This document shows positions 21,441 through 32,087 of a DNA stretch of 64,000 nt, in pieces (within the stretch, counting starts at the first letter, position 1; every line of letters begins with the position of its first letter). The notes under the pieces are model-generated. The model was not told the DNA's origin and did not search any database. It saw only the letters and a program-made list of their open reading frames with translations. This DNA is from Pyrenophora tritici-repentis (Eukaryota; Ascomycota; Dothideomycetes; Pleosporales; Pleosporaceae). The translations under genes were made by a program, and so were the position numbers. The stretch is from assembly GCF_003171515.1 (NCBI RefSeq), contig NC_089396.1:2108001-2172000 (forward strand), read 5' to 3'.

Positions 21441-24400
21441 TTACGCCGTGACATCGCCGCTTTTTGCACGCTTCGCATCCCTCTCTTCTCCAGCAGCCGC
21501 CTCTGCGCGTCGTTTCCCCTCATCTTTCCTTGCCAAATCCTTCTCCTCTCGCGCAACACGCCGCGCTTCATGCTCTTGCTTGTCCTTTTCTTTTCGCAGT
21601 GCCTTGCTTTCAAATTCATGCCAGTCGCCCTCCAATTCCTTCAGTGCGTCAGCACGCTTTGGTGGCGGTGCCTCGCTGGTGAAAAATGGGTGTTCAAGCA
21701 CATCAGCCGCGGTGGGTCGCGCATTTGGATCGAAGAGAAACATGGCTTGAAGAAGCTCAAAGGCCATTGGACTGACCCGGTCCTTGTACTTTTCCTCAAA
21801 TGTAGACTGCTTTCGCTCCGTAGGCCGTAGCAGTTCAGACCACTGCATATCAACGATGCCTGGCCAGTCTTGGACGGTCGGTGTACCCAAAACGTTGTAA
21901 ATCTTGTCCAACTGGCTGATCTCTCCACCGCTGCCAGGGAATATGGCATGACGTGTGAAAATCTCCACCAACACACAAGCTGCCGACCAAATGTCGACCG
22001 CAGGACCATACTGTGTTTCACCCAGCAGAAGCTCAGGTGATCGGTACCAGATAGTGATGACACGATTGGTATAATCCAGTTTGCTGCTCTTTGCGTAAAA
22101 TCGTGCAAGACCGAAATCCGCCAACTTCAATTGTCCCGTGTTCGACACTAGGATGTTCGCAGCTTTGATATCTCGATGCAAAACACCACGACGGTGGAGG
22201 TAGTCCAGACCCTCAAAGAGTTGCTTCGCCAGGTCCTTCTTGTGTGCTTGCTCGAGCTTGAAAGTCGGGTGATTCAAGAGTCCCGTGAGATCGTGCGACA
22301 AGTACTCAAAAACCATGTAGCAATCATTCTTCTCGACCATAACCTCGCGGAGATTGACGATATTCGGATGGTTGAGAGATTGCAAAAGCTTGACCTCGCG
22401 AATGGCGGTGACGGGAAACTGAAATTGTTAGCATGATCCACATCCAATCACCACTATACTTACGCCATCGCGTTCACCCTCCATCCTGATCTTCTTGAGC
22501 GCAACCAGGTCTTTCGTATATACATGTATCCCCTTGAACACCTTTCCATAAGTACCAGATCCAACAACCGACTCATTCCCCGGCTTCCTGTAGTACACAG
22601 AGTCCGAGTTGGCATGTTCTGGGTCGAGTGTTGGCCGTGGTTTCATCCGCTTCTTGATGATAGTCTTCGTCTTTGGTATCTGAGGAGGGGGTGTCCTCCT
22701 TTCCGGTCGAGCAGGACGTATATCGGTGCGTGAATCTGGGCGCTCGGGCCGCCTGTCGTCGAGTCGTCTCGGTGGGTATGGCTCTCTGCGATCGCGAATG
22801 TCCCGTGGGTCTCGGTCGCGGACATCTCTGTCTCGCATATCACGCGGATCTCGAATATCACGCATGTCCCGTTCTCGTGGGTCTCGGTAATCTCGTTCCC
22901 TGCCACGGTAATAGGTATCGCGAGGGTCCCGAATATCTCTGTCACGCGGATCTCGGTAAGCAGGCTTTCGGTCGTAGTAGTCATCGTAGCGGCGGTCTCG
23001 CTCGCGGTTCTCTCGATCCCGATCCCGATCCCGTTCGCGTTCGTAATCTCTATCCCTCACGTCTCGGTCTCGATCGTTCCGAGACTCTGCATAACGTGCA
23101 TCACGCTCCGTCACGGCCTTTGCCTTGGTATCCAGCAACGATTCCTTGGAAGACGACTCGGCCTTCTCAGGCTCTTCTATTCCAAGCTTGGCTTTGCTAG
23201 TCGACGGAACCGAATTTTTCAATTTCATCAACGAAAAGGTGAAGCCCGCTTTTGGTGCTGTGGGAGTCGCTGACTTTGGGGGCTTCTTCTCCTCCTTTGG
23301 CCCTTCATCCTCTACTCGCAAGTCTTTGGAGGGACGGAATGGGTTGTCGTCAGCGTCGACAGATGCTGAATCGGCTGATTGGGATGTGACAGGCTGTGGA
23401 CGGGGTGCTTCAGTGGCAGGACGACCACCTCGTGTGCCAGAAGATGGGGTCCAAGATAGATTCGAGTATTGCGTGGGTGCAGCACCACGGCCGCGTCCAC
23501 CAGGCCCGGCAAAAGGAGCACTTGCACCAGGACCAGACATGCGCCGGTCGGGACCATGGTAGCCACCACCACGATAGCCACCTCGGTGCGGACTGTTCTG
23601 AAAGCCAGGTTGAGGGTATGGTTGATTGGGATAGTAACCTGGTGATTGGTTTTGGTGATATGGCGAGTGGTTTGGAGGGTAGCCTTGCATGGGCGATCTG
23701 TTCACGTTAGTTGAGGCCATTAAAGTGCATGTGAGAGCTCACCCCTGATTAGGATAGGGCTGGCCATTCCAACCTCCTCTACCTCCTTGGTAAGGCGACT
23801 GGTTCGGGGGTGAATATTGATTGTGGGGAGGATAGGGTGGGGATTGCTGGAAGCCGCCTCGGCCTTGGTAATTGTAGGCGCCCCTCATATTGTCCTCGTC
23901 ACGACCCGGGTTATCAGAATTGTAGCCAGATGCCGGTACTGGCGAGGCTTTGCGCGAAGTGTCCTTCGCAGGGGTAGCTTTGCGTGAATTTGCTTCGTTA
24001 TCCGAGCGGTGTCGCGATCTTGGAGCGGGTGAGGGGGATCCAGAAGGGCGACGTCGGGGCGGTGGGCGAGGCGAACGGCTTCTACGTTCGGGTCTGGTTC
24101 GCGGCGAGGCTCTGCGAATTGGAGAGCGTCGGCGGGGTGGCGAGCGAGACGTGGCACGTCTAGAAAGCCGACTGCGACTTCTTGCTCGGTCACGGGTGGA
24201 GGTGTGCCTGTACGACGTGGTCCGAGAATGGTCACGGGGTGAAGCAGGTCGTCTATCAGTCCTCCGGGGTGAAAGTCTTCTCGGCGATAAATCACGCCTG
24301 GACCTTCTGTCAGGCGAAAGTGATCTCCGCCTTGCACGGTGTGCGGCTGGTCTGTAATGGCTATCGATGGAAGGGGAGCGACGTCGGCTGGACGTGGGTG

Positions 24401-24794
24401 GGATATACGTGTCGGGTGTGGTCCGTCGCGGCGGGCGATCGCGGTCGAAGCGCTGTGAGCGTGGAGAGAAAGGCCTCGCGGTTGGCCGTGCCGGCGAGTG
24501 CGCACGCCGTACCCTTGACCTAGACCTAGAGCGCGCCCTACTGCGACTCGGCTGCCGGTTCACGCGTTTTGAAGAGGGTTTTGGAGATGGAGAACGGGTG
24601 TGGTGGCGCTTCGACGATGGGGTTGTGTCGTGAGCGAAATGTTGGGAACTTTCTCTGGCACGTCGTGGCGCTGGCGACGCTCCTCTGGCTTGGGGGATGC
24701 GCTCTCTCGTTTCCCTTGTACGTTCCCTCGACCTCTCCCTATCCCTGTTAGAGTCCTCTGGTCTCCACTGGTCGATATCCTGAGCCCGTCCCAT
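21441..24794 (-). CDS. ctk1: CTD kinase catalytic subunit (Ctk1 / CDK12-like)
   Basis: Three exons: 24794-23743, 23697-22464, 22418-21441 (both introns 45 nt), giving 1,087 residues. The first about 640 residues are disordered: Arg/Ser repeats, then Pro/Gln/Tyr-rich sequence, then long RD/RE dipeptide runs (DRDVRDRDYERERDRDRDR). The kinase domain follows: Gly loop 730-735 (GSGTYG), Lys752 in VALKK, a PVTAIRE cyclin-binding helix typical of Ctk1/CDK9/CDK12, Asp845 in HRDIKAAN, DFG Asp863 and T-loop Thr879 in YTNRVITIWYRSPE. A charged C-terminal tail ends the protein. It should phosphorylate Ser2 of the RNA polymerase II CTD in the nucleus. The RS-rich N terminus also resembles splicing-linked CDK12/13. 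Confidence 0.93.
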
Positions 24795-26221
24795 AGAGAC
24801 AGGAGGGTCATCAGAAGTCGCAAGGTTGCAGCATCAAGTTGGCAGGTCAAATGCCTAGCCGAGCAACACCCTGATGGCAGCCAAACGGTAAGAGTAATGG
24901 AACAGAGAAACAGTAGAGGAGGCCGCTGCAACCGTTTCCGAGATACAATCACAGGTGCGCTGCCGTCGAAGTGCTTCTCAAGGGTGCTGTTGTGGCTGCA
25001 GCCCAAGTCCGCCCGCCCGCCCCGTCTTTCAAGTTGCCGCTATCGAAGGCGCCAAGAAGCCGCGACAAGCAGCAATGAAAGCCCTCCATTTTGCTTCAAC
25101 CCAACCTTCCAGCAATGTTCTTTTTTAGCCTGTGTTCTTCCACATTTAGAGCCCGCAGTTCACGACATCTATCTAACATGCAAAAAAGGATACCGCCCAT
25201 GCAACCAGAAAAAGACACCAGAAGCTGCAGCGCACCCCGTTTGCACGTCCACACGCCATGTGACGGCACAAACCCGGTCATAGCAATTATTTCCTTGTGG
25301 CCGGGGAGAGGTCTTAGTCGTCGACTTTGGAAGTCAAGTAGTTCAAGTAGTTGACTCCATCTCCGCTGTTGTAAAGGATCGGTATCGGGCGAGACAGCCG
25401 ATCATAAAGCGCGAAGACGCAGGTGCTTGTTCTTCAAGGACAACAGCAACCCAGCTGAAGGCGGCGGCGGCGCCAGGGTCCTCAACGTCAACAGCAGCAT
25501 AAGGCCACTAGTCGGACACGCGACGGAACAGATTGGCGACAATGGTGGATGAACGACAGTAATGTCAAGGCGATGCACGAGGGTTAGTAGATAGCTGAGG
25601 CCGCGGGTGCGTCATGGATGGCAGCCCTTTGTACCCTGCCTACCAGCACACAAATCCGACCTTCATCTTCCATCCATTCCGTCCATTCCGTTCATACCTG
25701 TGAATTAAGCATGTAGTGAGATGCAAAAGTGCTTGCAATGTTGTTTTGAGCCGCCAGTACAGATGCTTTGTCGGGATAGGGAGCACTGCGGGGACGGGGT
25801 GAGGCCTCCTCGCGCACACTCCTGGCCATGCGTCGCTGTCGTCGTTGCCGTCGTCGCCTCATCGCCGTCGTCGTCACGGGACGTCAGTCTAATCCAGAAC
25901 AAGGCGCCGGCGGTATTGCTGACTATTGCTGGCCGTGTCCGGCGATGCGTCGGATGGGGGAGAGTTGGGTGCAGAAGCGTGGAGAGATGGTGTTGGTTTG
26001 CTCCTGTGCACAAGTCCCGCGATCCAATCGCCTTGCAACCCACTAGCGGATGACGAAGAAAGTCCGGACCCTGGGACGCTCCTGATGTCGATAAAAGACG
26101 CGGCCTGACTCAACCCGGAAAGAATGCGCCAGAGCAGTAGTAGTCTATCGGCACCTTTTTCTACATAGGTTTCAAAATTTTCACCTGTACCACCCAGCTG
26201 AACAAGTAGGATATTGCTCAA
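24795..26221. promoter_or_regulatory. Divergent intergenic region between ctk1 and GTP cyclohydrolase I
   Basis: A 1.43-kb gap between divergent starts. Frames inside are shadows without family features. A low-complexity tract of CGT/CGC triplets lies at about 25828-25880. Both promoters should be here; I identify no specific site. Confidence 0.4.
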
Positions 26222-27312
26222 ATGGAGCCTGACACGTCCAAACCATCGGCATCAGCCATACCAACTCACATGACAAACGGCTCTCCCCTGCGGCTCACCA
26301 CTGAAGCGCGACATAAGAAGGAGAGGGAAAATCTCTTCAATGCCATAGAAACTTCCAACCGAGGCCGCCAGGTAGTCAACTTCGACGGCCCGACTAGCTA
26401 TTTCCCCGCCAAAGCGTCTGCGGCAAAGACTGGCGTAAGCGGTATGCACGACAGGAATACAATGACGACCAACGGTGTACACGACGTTGAGGACGAGGCT
26501 GAGGATGCCGTTGCACAGACACCGCTTGCGACCAGTCGCGCCCACAGTCCATACAGTGAGAATGACCGTAGACTTGGAGGGGCAAGGGCCTGACTGATGA
26601 ATGAGTAGCGCAACACCCCACCATTGACTTTGACGGCCTCAGCTGGCCCAGCAAGGGCACACGTGAGAGGAAGGAGGCGACCGAGGAGGAAAAGGCTGCA
26701 AACCTTGCCAAGTTGTCAGGCGCGGTGCGCACTATGCTCGAGTGTCTAGGCGAAGACCCCGATCGCGAGGGACTGTTGGATACACCGGAGAGGTACGCAA
26801 AGGCGCTACTTTTCTTCACAAAGGGATACGAGGAGAACTTGCGCGACATTGTCAATGGTGCCGTCTTCCACGAGGACCATGACGAATTAGTCATCGTGAG
26901 GGACATTGAGATCTTCTCCCTGTGCGAGCACCATCTGGTGCCTTTCACTGGCAAGGTAAGAGCGTCCACTTTAGTGCTGGAATCACCTGGCTAACCCCAC
27001 TAGATGCACATTGGCTATATCCCCAACCGTCGCGTCATCGGTCTTTCTAAACTCGCCCGCATTGCCGAAATGTTCGCTCGTCGTCTGCAAGTCCAAGAAC
27101 GCCTCACTAAGCAGGTCGCGCTCGCCCTATCAGAGATGCTCCAGCCCCAAGGCGTCGCCGTTGTCGTCGAATCGAGCCATCTTTGCATGGTCATGCGCGG
27201 TGTTCAAAAGACCGGCACTACCACAACTACAAGCTGCATGCTCGGATGCATGCGATCTAGGGATAAGACGCGCCAGGAATTCTTGAACCTCATCAACAGG
27301 AACAAGCAGTAG
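26222..27312 (+). CDS. FOL2: GTP cyclohydrolase I
   Basis: Three exons: 26222-26555, 26609-26955, 27004-27312 (introns 53 and 48 nt), giving 329 residues. The first junction yields [20 protein letters not shown], as in fungal relatives. The N-terminal 120 residues are a variable, low-complexity extension. The catalytic domain has zinc ligands Cys217 and Cys288, with His219 and His220 in [11 protein letters not shown] and Cys288 in HLCMVMRG. Substrate residues such as GxSK (IGLSKLARI) and QVQERLT are present. It converts GTP to dihydroneopterin triphosphate, the first step of folate and tetrahydrobiopterin synthesis, in the cytosol as a decamer. Confidence 0.96.
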
Positions 27313-28393
27313 CATCCCAATCTCAATTATTGTATTATGGTTGTACGACTTACGAAAAGGCGTTTTTTGGGTCGGCGTTTGGGGGAGGAGTTCATCATCC
27401 TCTCCGGGTGGTTATCACGGAATGATTAGACGCATAAGCCTTTCAACAGGCGTACACGCTCTTCTAGGAAGGAAGGAGCTACGTTTTTATCACTGACATT
27501 CGTCTGAATCTGTCGATTAGGGATCTGAAAGGCAGAAAATGACATGGTGTAAGCCTCGGCTGATAGTCAAGCTGAGTATACTTAGCTGTAGTAAAATGTA
27601 CCAAGTCGACCTCGGTCTTTGAACTGAAACCCCACTCCGCTGTCTTCTGCATCCACGACACTTTAAGTTGGAAGTCCAACAGAGAGGTGGCAGAGGTGCA
27701 CAGAACGGAGGGAGGAGAGAAGAGTTCCTCCCATGATGATCTTCACATCTCATCATCCAACAACAACCCATCTAAACATACAAATACCCCTCAACCCGTG
27801 CCACCCGTCCCCCCAAAAAACGTAGTCAATTCTCTAACATCACCATCCTACATCCTCCTCCCAAACGTAACACCCATCTTCGGCCTCCACTTCGACAGCA
27901 CCTTCACCATCTTTGTTGTCACAAAACTACACTTTCTATCTATGCGTGGCTTAGTATTCTAAGTCGGGGTTGGATTATCGTTTATCGAGCCTATCACGAC
28001 TCTCGTGGTGTTGAGTGTTGAGTGACCCCTGGTCAATCACCTGGCATTGAATACAGCTGCAAGACATCGGTTTCTAGACGTGTGAATAATACTACTACGT
28101 GATGAAAATTATATAAACACCAGTCTAATCGTTCCAAATCCCTTTCCTAGCTCTTGGTACAACTCACAAGACGGGCATCTGTCAGAAGTGAGTGTTTGAG
28201 AAGACGATTAGACAAGCTAAGCCTGACACCAGTCACAGAATCAGTGACATGTCGTATGACCACAACGAGAGACGACGGCTTGGGTTGTTGAGGTGGTGAG
28301 CTTACTGCCTGCGAAACTCAATATGCCGTACATCATAGGTACGTGGGCGGTGAGCGCGCAGTGGTCTTTGCGCATGCGGGAAGATGGCTCTAT
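27313..28393. other. Intergenic, about 1.1 kb
   Basis: No gene supported. It lies downstream of the cyclohydrolase and runs into the first foldback element. Confidence 0.4.
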
Positions 28394-28537
28394 CTGGGTG
28401 TCATAAAATACTTGACATACTAGTGTCTGTAGTCGCCAAACACGCCTATTAGCATCATAGGTAAGCACCTAATAGGCGTTTTTGGCGACTATAGTGGCGT
28501 TTGTATACCAGTATGTCAAGTATTTTATAACACCTAG
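28394..28537. mobile_element. Foldback / MITE-like element, copy A
   Basis: About 144 bp forming a near-perfect long inverted repeat. The outer ends are CTGGGTGTCATAAAATACTT and, on the other strand, CTAGGTGTTATAAAATACTT. The inner arms AGTCGCCAAACACGCCTATT and AGTCGCCAAAAACGCCTATT also pair. No coding capacity. Related sequences are at 28762-28870, 57936-58042 and near 57226-57250, so it is a small repeated family. I could not fix the target duplication. Confidence 0.8.
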
Positions 28538-28761
28538 ATGTCCGCCACCAACACACGGGAGAACTTACAGCATAATGATCAGGGCGGTAACTTATCGAGA
28601 ATATATTCTTTCTAATAAATTATACGTTGTGTTTTTACACAGGACAGACATAAGCTAGGTTAGAGAATGTAGAGTACTATAGAATAAAAGAGGCAGGTAG
28701 AAGAGAAGGCATGTTTACATAATACATCTTACCCAGTCTGTTAAAGTACAATCTACCGACC

Positions 28762-28870
28762 ACCCGGTCATAAAATACTTAACATACTAGTGCAAAAAGG
28801 CGACTGTAGTCTCCAGACACGCCTATTTGGCGCTTACCCACACTATCAAGTATTTTACGATACCCAGGTG
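28762..28870. mobile_element. Foldback / MITE-like element, copy B (shorter, diverged)
   Basis: About 109 bp. The left end CCCGGTCATAAAATACTTAA and the right end (other strand) CACCTGGGTATCGTAAAATA match copy A, as does the inner GGCGACTGTAGTC...ACGCCTATTTGG. It lies 225 bp from copy A. Confidence 0.7.
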
Positions 28871-28968
28871 CGACTATCCAACTCCCAAAGCATCTCTCAT
28901 TACCCAACCACATGCGTGCTTCCTAGATAATCCTACTTCCGCACAACTCTCATGAGAGGGTCTCCAAA

Positions 28969-30159
28969 TTATGACACGATCTCTATCTTCGGTCTCAACC
29001 GCTGACATGACCCCCGAAAATAGTCCGAAAGGTCTTGACCGAGAAGGGTCAACGTACGGAGGTGCTTCGCGCAATTATAGTCTTTCCTCAAGATTGCAGG
29101 CAAACTTTGCAGGCGGATTAGGCCTCGGCGTTCGTACTTGTCCATGGCAGAGAGCTCAAGCTCAGTCAAGTTGTAACACCGATCGATTAGGTGGGTAAGA
29201 GCGGAATCTGTAAGGTTGAAAGCTCGAAGGATGCCAAGTTGCTTGAGCTGCGGCAGGTCATCAGCAAGGGCGATAGGCAAATTGCTACCCAAAGCTGAGC
29301 CATCTCCGATATGCACGATGGTAATGGATGACTTGAATTCGTAGGGTGACGACGCCAGAGTGCGTATGTGTTCGCTGTGTGAGTTAGTGGACTGCAGAGA
29401 GGATGAGTCGCCGGAGACTTACTGTGTGACTTGGAAAGTAGGTTCAAACACCACTGTATGGACGTTGGTGTGGCGTTGTGTCCTTTCCCATCGCGATGCC
29501 CAGTCTAGGCTGTCATAGAACTTTACAATAGCAAGACGTGGTTGGGTAACCTGGGGACGGTCTTCCTCCTCGCTCCAACCAGAATCTTCCAAGGACGGTT
29601 TTCTCTTGAAGTGAGAATCTGCTTCTCTTTTCACTACCACATCGCCCGTATCGTTGCCGTGGGTTGGATCTTCAGTATCAATATCAAGGTCGAGTTTGCT
29701 CTTCACAAGTTGACGACCTTGCCCATCGTTGTGAAGAGACACATCGCTCGCAGATAAGTCGAGAGAGTTGTCAGTCATCCCCCAATCTTCTTCTTCCTCT
29801 TCGTAGTACCTGTTGTCGCCGCTCTCTAGGAAGCTAAGCCCATCTTCCTCTTTATAGTACCTGTCGTCACCGCTCCCAAGGTCGCTGACTCCATCTTCCT
29901 CTTCGTAGCACCTGTCGTCGCCGCTCTCTAGGAAGCTAAGTCCTTCTTCTTTGTAGTACCTGCCGTCAGCGCTCTCCACTTCACTGGTCTCATCTTCGTC
30001 GTTGTGATCTCCACACTGACAGCCCCCAACACAACCCTCTCCTTCAGAGAAGTACTCTGACTCCGTGTGTTCCTCTTTGATTCCAGTCATATCCTCATCT
30101 TCCATGGAGTCCGGGGTCGCAAGCCTAGCCACCTTTGTCCTTCGCGGAGATGGTTGCAT
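28969..30159 (-). CDS. Acidic repeat protein with LRR-like C terminus, unknown function
   Basis: Two exons, 30159-29423 and 29374-28969 (48-nt intron, GTAAGT donor), giving 380 residues from the first ATG of the frame. The N terminus is basic and nuclear-signal-like (SPRRTKVARL). A strongly acidic region then contains four imperfect repeats of about 17 residues, each with SADGRYYKEE / SGDDRYYKEED and FLE or DLG. The C-terminal half has leucine-rich spacing (LPQLKQLGILRAFNLTDSAL, CYNLTELELS, KHLRTLTLLG), like the LRR part of fungal F-box-type proteins. No F-box was found. The gene upstream on the same strand also has LRR-like sequence, so the two may be diverged paralogues or parts of one longer gene. 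Confidence 0.6.
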
Positions 30160-30340
30160 TGACTCCTCCCTTCTGCGTTTTGGGGCTGCTGCCGCCAATC
30201 CTCCCGTTGTGACATGGAAAATATTCGTGACATGTCTTCAGCCGGAACATCTCGGGATTCAGCTTCAATTCGAATGGTTTGGCGGACCTTCTCGAGGTCC
30301 GACAGCCGACGGAGCTCCGATGAGACTAATATCGCCCAAT

Positions 30341-31099
30341 TTATGCCTCTTTTGGTGGCACAGCGCGGCCTCCTTCCCAAAAGCTGTGCAGCATCTTCGG
30401 TGGGGTGATACCGGCCTGTGAAAGCGAGTCCGCGACAGCTTTAGGCACTTTCCTACGAATCTCGATGCGAAGATTTGGTCGTTTCCGTAATATCGCCTTG
30501 ATGTCTACCATGTTGAGCGGTTGGTTTACCAGGCTTATCAACTCGAGCTCCTGCCATTTGTGCCGGTTAATCCGCGCGTTTAAATCGGCAATGAAAGTGC
30601 CCTTCACTCCCCCTTCCTGATCAGATCCAGCATCGATCGTGACACATCTTACATCAGGACAGTATGCCAAGATGAACCTTATAGATTTATCCGATAGCAT
30701 TGGGGCGTTCAAGAACTTGACTTCTTGTAATTTCCTGTTCCGGACGGCCAAAATTTCAATTTCATGGTCACGGATAGATATAGGTTCAAGGCCGCAAACG
30801 ACGACTCCACGCAGCGAATCCGCCTTATACAGTAGTGAGGACTTCATTCGAATACTTCTCGTCAGTAACTTCTTCCCACGATCATAATGATTACATCGGA
30901 GCCTACTCTGAGAACTGTACGCATCCCACATAGAAAGACGTAACACGTCCTTCGAGTTTGTTTTCCTCGTAGTACCAATCGCCCTCCTCAATACAAAATA
31001 TGGTATCTGCGCTATCGAGAACGGATCGTCGGGACATTGTGCTCGTCCACAAGGCTTTTGGAGAGTGTGGAAGAGTTGTGAGAAGCAGGACGGGGCCAC
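30341..31099 (-). CDS. LRR-like unknown protein, start uncertain
   Basis: The frame codes for 252 residues and ends with TAA at 30341. It opens with GTG, so the real start is either the first in-frame ATG at 30931 or an upstream exon. A possible acceptor (ACAAG after CTAAC) lies at about 31115, but no donor at a sensible distance was found. The sequence has leucine-rich spacing (NRKLQEVKFLNAPMLSDKSI, CPDVRCVTID, KWQELELISL), resembling the LRR half of F-box-like proteins. Immediately downstream a different frame (around 30320-30210) also looks coding (SSELRRLSDLEKVRQTIRI), which suggests a missed intron or a frameshift. Function unknown. Confidence 0.5.
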   Translation of the reverse strand: MAPSCFSQLFHTLQKPCGRAQCPDDPFSIAQIPYFVLRRAIGTTRKTNSKDVLRLSMWDAYSSQSRLRCNHYDRGKKLLTRSIRMKSSLLYKADSLRGVVVCGLEPISIRDHEIEILAVRNRKLQEVKFLNAPMLSDKSIRFILAYCPDVRCVTIDAGSDQEGGVKGTFIADLNARINRHKWQELELISLVNQPLNMVDIKAILRKRPNLRIEIRRKVPKAVADSLSQAGITPPKMLHSFWEGGRAVPPKEA

Positions 31100-31114
31100 T
31101 CGTCGTTTCTTGTA

Positions 31115-32087
31115 CGTTAGTCGCTCAGCTCAGCTCACAGCTTGCAGAGGTTTGCTTTTTTTTTTGCAGAAAATGATGTCAGTGGTGACAGTGGAGTTTA
31201 TCAAGAATCTTGGTTGCGATGGACTCTGATAAGCATAAGCGTTCATCTCGGCAAGTTGTCGAAGGAGTTGCCCCTCTTTAATACCCCGTACGTGACGTTC
31301 CTCGGTGGGCCTGCCCCTGCGCAAGGGCCTCATGAACCGGTACGTTCGTCCGTGATATTCGCGTATCATGTGAACAGCGATCATACAGAATTTCGCCGAA
31401 AATAGTTGCGACTCCAATTGCCATGGTGTCTGCCATTCCGATATGGAGTCTTCTGGAATTGCCGAGAGCAAAGAAACTTCTACATGTGACACAAAAAACC
31501 AGCACTGGAAACCACATGTGCATCAAGGGTACATGCGTACAAGATAGGTACAACAGTAGACACGAGGAATGTAAATTGCTGCTCAAATACCGACAGTAAC
31601 TCAACGCAGACCAGCGCCTTAAGCACGTGCTTGCCCCTTTCATGAGCGTCAGCCTTCACAGTATACGCTTTCTCGCATCGAAACAATGTAGGATTTAGTA
31701 AAGCGAACTACTAGACGTGATATTCACGATGGATAAAAGAGAAACGAACGGGATGAACCGAAACCACGTGAAAAAAGGTCACGTATCGTGGATATGCACC
31801 ACCCACATACTCATCCTAGCCACGCCAACGTCTTTCACATCGAACACTTCTCATTCCAAACACGAACAGACACATTCAGAGGTACACAAAGCAAAAGTTT
31901 TCAGAATCGACGGTGGACAATACTCTCTTTCTCATCAATCGAACTACAACAAATTAATCTACCACAAGAACAACCTTGGAACTTTTATCCCTCCACATCC
32001 TCAACCTCAAAAATGCTCTTCCTCTCTCTACTTTCCTCCCTCTCCCTCCACCACCCCACAAGATCATAAAGCCCAACATCACCCCCC
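31115..32087. other. Intergenic
   Basis: No gene supported. A minus-strand frame at 31130-31492 could hold a 5' exon of the LRR-like gene. The right end is the 3' UTR side of the coiled-coil gene. Confidence 0.4.

Noticed and set aside
24600..25283. Plus-strand frame of 227 codons overlapping the ctk1 5' end
   Set aside because: No domain, poor codon character, and it lies antisense to the start of a well-supported gene; the rest is promoter sequence.
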